Source: JAWXBG01 sp034439875
GTDB lineage: Bacteria; Bacteroidota; Bacteroidia; Flavobacteriales_D; Sanyastnellaceae
DNA: 23,231 nucleotides
Direction of reading: 5' to 3'
Assembly: GCA_034439875.1 (NCBI GenBank)
Contig: JAWXBG010000143.1
Coordinates: 1 to 23,231 of the forward strand
The stretch's first letter is position 1; each line of letters starts with the position of its first letter. The translations under genes and the position numbers were made by a program. The notes below the pieces were generated by a model. That model was given only the letters and a program-made list of their open reading frames with translations. It made no database searches and had not been told where the DNA came from. Of the stretch, positions 23,105 through 23,231 are shown one piece after another.

Positions 23105-23231
23105 AAAGTAGCTGTTAAAGGCCAATGGAGTCAAACGGAATTGGACTATTACAGATACATAAACCCAAATCAAGCGATAGAAAAATTGCACCCTCATTTT
23201 GCCGATGAATGCAGTATTCTATCGCTTAGAT
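23066..23231 (+). other. Unidentified open frame cut by the window end
   Basis: After a TAG at 23063-23065 the plus frame is open to the last base (about 55 codons). It reads plausibly as protein (for example VKVAVKGQWSQTELDYYRYI, then FADECSILSLR). There is no ATG in frame; TTG at 23090 is the earliest recognisable start. An 11-bp inverted repeat AAGCGATAGAA / TTCTATCGCTT (23172-23182 with 23217-23227) lies inside it. I recognise no family. It could be a 5' end with an unusual start, part of a mobile element, or non-coding. Confidence 0.25.

Noticed and set aside
23043..23130. Possible integron attC site at the nested inverted repeats
   Set aside because: The GTTRRRY/RYYYAAC core sites of attC are not present at the expected ends and no cassette structure or integrase is seen.

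Overview
The window looks like a chromosomal segment of a member of the Bacteroidota, most likely a Flavobacteriales or Cryomorphaceae-like marine bacterium. The basis is four large secreted proteins with type IX secretion system (T9SS) gliding-motility C-terminal domains, promoter boxes of the Bacteroidota type (TTTG, about 19 bases, TAnnTTTG), no clear Shine-Dalgarno sequences, moderate to low GC, and a PLP enzyme of the Bacteroidota serine palmitoyltransferase-like group. This assignment is by protein recognition only; no search was run.

Left edge (1-957). No intact gene. The minus strand carries remains of an IS66-family insertion sequence: a frameshifted accessory orf1 that runs almost directly into the last codons of the transposase, with the middle of the element missing. 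The rest, to 957, holds only weak decayed-looking open frames.

Minus-strand housekeeping block (958-6871). In order of decreasing coordinate: an orphan MacB/LolD-type ABC ATPase, asparaginyl-tRNA synthetase (asnS), the sigma-54 factor (rpoN) overlapping a PAP2-type membrane protein by 4 bases, and an alpha-oxoamine synthase-like PLP enzyme probably acting in sphingolipid or related lipid synthesis.

Secreted-protein cluster (7016-17289, plus strand). Four tandem paralogues each have a signal peptide, a choice-of-anchor-L domain, a Calx-beta-like domain, one to seven Ig/PKD-like repeats and a CHU_C/type B T9SS sorting domain. The first two are closest at the N terminus, carry two extra CxxC motifs and differ in repeat number (five against seven). 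The last two are near twins of about 620 residues. The second has a different C-terminal module, so the cluster looks mosaic. A strong terminator separates genes 3 and 4 and another follows gene 4. The proteins are probably surface or matrix adhesins.

Right block (17538-22877, plus strand). mscL with its own terminator, an RND/MMPL-type membrane transporter, lpxD of lipid A synthesis, a SAM-dependent methyltransferase (probable TTG start), and a small secreted protein. Upstream of the last lies a near-consensus sigma-54 promoter overlapping a Bacteroidota housekeeping-type promoter, which is notable because rpoN is in the same window.

Right edge (22878-23231). After a strong terminator there is a palindrome-rich stretch with nested and mutually exclusive inverted repeats, leading into an unidentified open frame cut by the window end. 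This is the part least explained by ordinary gene content.
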